Shown here in pieces: positions 62,658-64,000 of a stretch of 64,000 nt of DNA. The notes beneath the pieces are model-generated. The model was given only the letters and a program-made list of their open reading frames with translations. It made no database searches and was not told the origin of the DNA. Both the position numbers and the translations under genes were made by a program. Each line of letters starts with the position of its first letter. Positions within the stretch are counted from its first letter, which is position 1. This DNA is from Streptomyces sp. BHT-5-2 (GTDB lineage Bacteria; Actinomycetota; Actinomycetes; Streptomycetales; Streptomycetaceae): NCBI RefSeq assembly GCF_019774615.1, contig NZ_CP081496.1:4526001-4590000 (forward strand), given 5' to 3'.

Positions 62658-63182
62658 TCAGTACCGCTCTGTGAGCGAGTCGACGGTCCGCTCGCCGGCG
62701 GCGTCGGTCAGGGCGCGCAGCCCGCGTACCAACTCGGCGCGCCGGTCGCCCGGGAGACTGGCGACGATTGCCCGGATCTCCTGGTGGCGGTGGGCCAGGA
62801 CCTTCTCGACCAGCAGGCGGCCGTGTGGTTTGAGGCCCACGATGACCTCGCGGCGGTTGTCCGGGTTCATCTGCCGGTCCACCAGGCCGCGGGCCTCCAG
62901 CTTGTCGACCATCCGCATCGCCGTCGACGGGTTGACGTCCAGTCCCGCGGCGAGTGCGGCGAGCTTGACCGGGCCCTCGCCGTGCAGGACCACCAGGGTG
63001 CGCAGTTGCGGCAGGGTCAGGGCCGGTTCGGTCTCGGCGAGCGCCCGTGCGGAGAGCGCGACGAACAGCCGGGACGCGGTCATGACGGCCGCGGTGACCT
63101 CCTCCACGGTCTCGTGCAGGTCGTCCGGCGGCTGTTCTGCCGGGGTCCGCTGCTGCCCGTCGCCCTGATCTTGTCGCACCAT
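62658..63182 (-). CDS. MarR family regulator
   Basis: A 174-residue winged-helix regulator. After an N-terminal charged tail, DNA-binding elements are LPQLRTLVVLHGEGPVKLAA, LAAGLDVNPSTAMRMVDKLE, ARGLVDRQMNPDNRREVIVG, the last being the MarR wing with the DNRR motif. The C-terminal helices form the dimer interface. MarR proteins usually sense phenolic, oxidative or antibiotic signals. The direct repeat ATACCG-N5-ATACCG lies across its start codon, suggesting self-control. It is upstream of and opposite in order to no gene on the plus strand except the broken channel. Confidence 0.87.
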   Translation of the reverse strand: MVRQDQGDGQQRTPAEQPPDDLHETVEEVTAAVMTASRLFVALSARALAETEPALTLPQLRTLVVLHGEGPVKLAALAAGLDVNPSTAMRMVDKLEARGLVDRQMNPDNRREVIVGLKPHGRLLVEKVLAHRHQEIRAIVASLPGDRRAELVRGLRALTDAAGERTVDSLTERY

Positions 63183-63197
63183 ACCGCTGTTATACCG
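63181..63197. promoter_or_regulatory. Direct repeat at the MarR gene start
   Basis: ATACCG (63181-63186) and ATACCG (63192-63197) are separated by CTGTT, one helical turn apart, beginning inside the MarR start codon. On the MarR strand it reads CGGTATAACAGCGGTAT. A short AT-rich spot in GC-rich DNA at a gene start suggests an operator or -10-like element; leaderless or near-leaderless transcription is possible. Confidence 0.45.
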
Positions 63198-63268
63198 TTC
63201 CTCGGGCGGCGCCGAAGGCCGAGCCCGCCCGGCCGTCCGGGCACCGCCTTCTTGGGGCGCGTTGCGGG

Positions 63269-63745
63269 CTAGAAGTGCTTGGCGCCCTCCACTATGGCCT
63301 CGCGGATGCGGTGGTAGGTGCCGCAGCGGCAGACGTTGCGGATCTCGTCGAGGTCGGCCTCGGTGATCTCCTTGCCGGCGGCGCGGGCCTGCTTCACCTT
63401 GGCGACCGCGGCCATGATCTGGCCGGGCTGGCAGTAGCCGCACTGGGCGACGTCGTACGCCAGCCACGCCTCCTGCATGGGGTGCAGGTCCTTGCCGACG
63501 GTGGCGGGCAGCCCCTCGATGGTGGTGACCTCGTCGTCCGGCCGGACGTCCTTGACCGGCACCGAACAGGGGTTGAACGCCTTGCCGTTGAGGTGACTGG
63601 TGCATGCCTGGCAGACACCGAGGCCGCAGCCGTACTTCGGCCCGGTGACGCCCAGGACGTCGCGCAGCACCCACAGCAGCCGCACGTCGTCCTCGATGTC
63701 CACCGTGACGGACTTGCCGTTGAGGATGAAGGTGTGTTCGGGCAC
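63269..63745 (-). CDS. 2Fe-2S subunit of a xanthine-oxidase-family molybdenum hydroxylase
   Basis: A 158-residue iron-sulfur subunit. The plant-type 2Fe-2S site is KYGCGLGVCQACTSHLNGKAFNPC, and the second cluster uses CGYCQPGQIM and IRNVCRCGTYHRI. The arrangement and length match small subunits of isoquinoline 1-oxidoreductase-type and aldehyde-oxidising molybdenum hydroxylases. It passes electrons from the molybdopterin subunit to an acceptor. GTG start with AGGAG upstream; it follows the large-subunit gene by 62 bases on the same strand. Confidence 0.92.
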   Translation of the reverse strand: MPEHTFILNGKSVTVDIEDDVRLLWVLRDVLGVTGPKYGCGLGVCQACTSHLNGKAFNPCSVPVKDVRPDDEVTTIEGLPATVGKDLHPMQEAWLAYDVAQCGYCQPGQIMAAVAKVKQARAAGKEITEADLDEIRNVCRCGTYHRIREAIVEGAKHF

Positions 63746-63807
63746 GGTCGCTCCTTGCGCTGCTGGTGGCCCTTGCGTTCCTGGTGCGCGCCGCCGGCGG
63801 GCCGGCT

Positions 63808-64000
63808 TCAGTAGGCGCGGTCCAGTCCGTCGGTCGGCGATTGCGGGATCGGGGGGACGGTCGGCAGCGGCTCGAAGCCGAGCGGGCCGGAGTGGTTGAC
63901 GGGGAACGTCGTGGGCATGGTGCCGGTGGCCGCGCCGTAGGCGCAGGCGACCGCGGCGGAGGCGGCGCCGACCGCCAACTCCCCCGCGCCGCCCGGCTTT
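63808..64000 (-). CDS. Molybdopterin-binding large subunit, C-terminal end (partial)
   Basis: Only the last 63 codons are inside the window; the gene continues past the right edge. The visible part, KPGGAGELAVGAASAAVACA, contains the G-x-GE region that supplies the catalytic Glu in xanthine-oxidase-family large subunits. It ends SPTDGLDRAY with a TGA stop. It forms an operon with the 2Fe-2S subunit downstream. The substrate (aldehyde or N-heterocycle) cannot be judged from this fragment. Confidence 0.75.
   Translation of the reverse strand, partial: KPGGAGELAVGAASAAVACAYGAATGTMPTTFPVNHSGPLGFEPLPTVPPIPQSPTDGLDRAY

Overview
The window is high-GC actinobacterial DNA, almost certainly from a Streptomyces chromosome. 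The signs are strong G/C third-position bias, GTG/TTG starts, rare TTA codons, a bcc-type cytochrome b, a Tat-exported class A beta-lactamase with BlaA/BlaB-like neighbours, a polyene-type PAS-LuxR regulator, a DUF2180 relic and a MRPL-type Ser/Thr kinase. I saw no rRNA, tRNA, CRISPR array, transposase or integrase.

Region 1 (about 1.5-29.3 kb) is one long plus-strand exopolysaccharide (EPS) locus of 20 genes, mostly joined by 4-bp overlaps. It holds a priming glycosyl-1-phosphate transferase, an AlgD-like nucleotide-sugar dehydrogenase, three glycosyltransferases, two Wzz-like chain-length proteins, an O-antigen-ligase/Wzy-like protein, a Wzx-like flippase, a heparinase II/III-like protein, a secreted beta-helix lipoprotein, a glutamine-dependent amidotransferase, an ADH-Gfo/Idh fusion and a pyruvyl transferase. 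It also carries a sugar-tailoring set: C-methyltransferase, nucleotidyltransferase, PIG-L deacetylase, SDR, DUF4910, RmlC-like epimerase and a GSA-like aminotransferase. Together these describe a Wzx/Wzy-type pathway for an acidic polymer, probably containing uronic acid and carrying an unusual modified sugar. The pyruvyl transferase contains a TTA codon, which suggests bldA control.

Region 2 (29.3-31.4 kb) has a PAP2 phosphatase and then about 1.2 kb of decayed coding sequence. Region 3 (31.4-35.6 kb) has a small basic protein, an orphan qcrB, and ctaF-ctaD on the opposite strand. Region 4 (35.8-38.9 kb) is a complete beta-lactamase/BlaA/BlaB unit. Region 5 (38.9-41.3 kb) is a TetR/hydrolase pair with a clear promoter-operator, plus a small unknown gene.

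Region 6 (41.5-45.3 kb, minus) pairs an LCP ligase with a large glycosyltransferase fused to a deacetylase-like domain that has lost its metal ligands; a small TTA-containing membrane protein lies upstream. Region 7 (45.6-52.0 kb) is a compact unit of ATP-grasp ligase, PEP/pyruvate-binding phosphotransferase-like protein and MFS transporter. It is divergent from a PAS-LuxR regulator, with a PimM-box-like dyad between them; this is the best candidate here for an undescribed small-molecule system.

Region 8 (52.0-60.4 kb) is a series of single genes: MmpS-like lipoprotein, secreted poly-gamma-glutamate hydrolase-like protein, HEAT-repeat protein, CAP-domain protein, a Ser/Thr kinase fused to an extracellular solute-binding domain, and a secreted amidase. 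Region 9 (60.4-64.0 kb) has a GNAT acetyltransferase, a TetR regulator, a frameshifted DUF2180 gene, a chloride-channel fragment, a MarR regulator and the start of a molybdenum hydroxylase operon that runs off the window.
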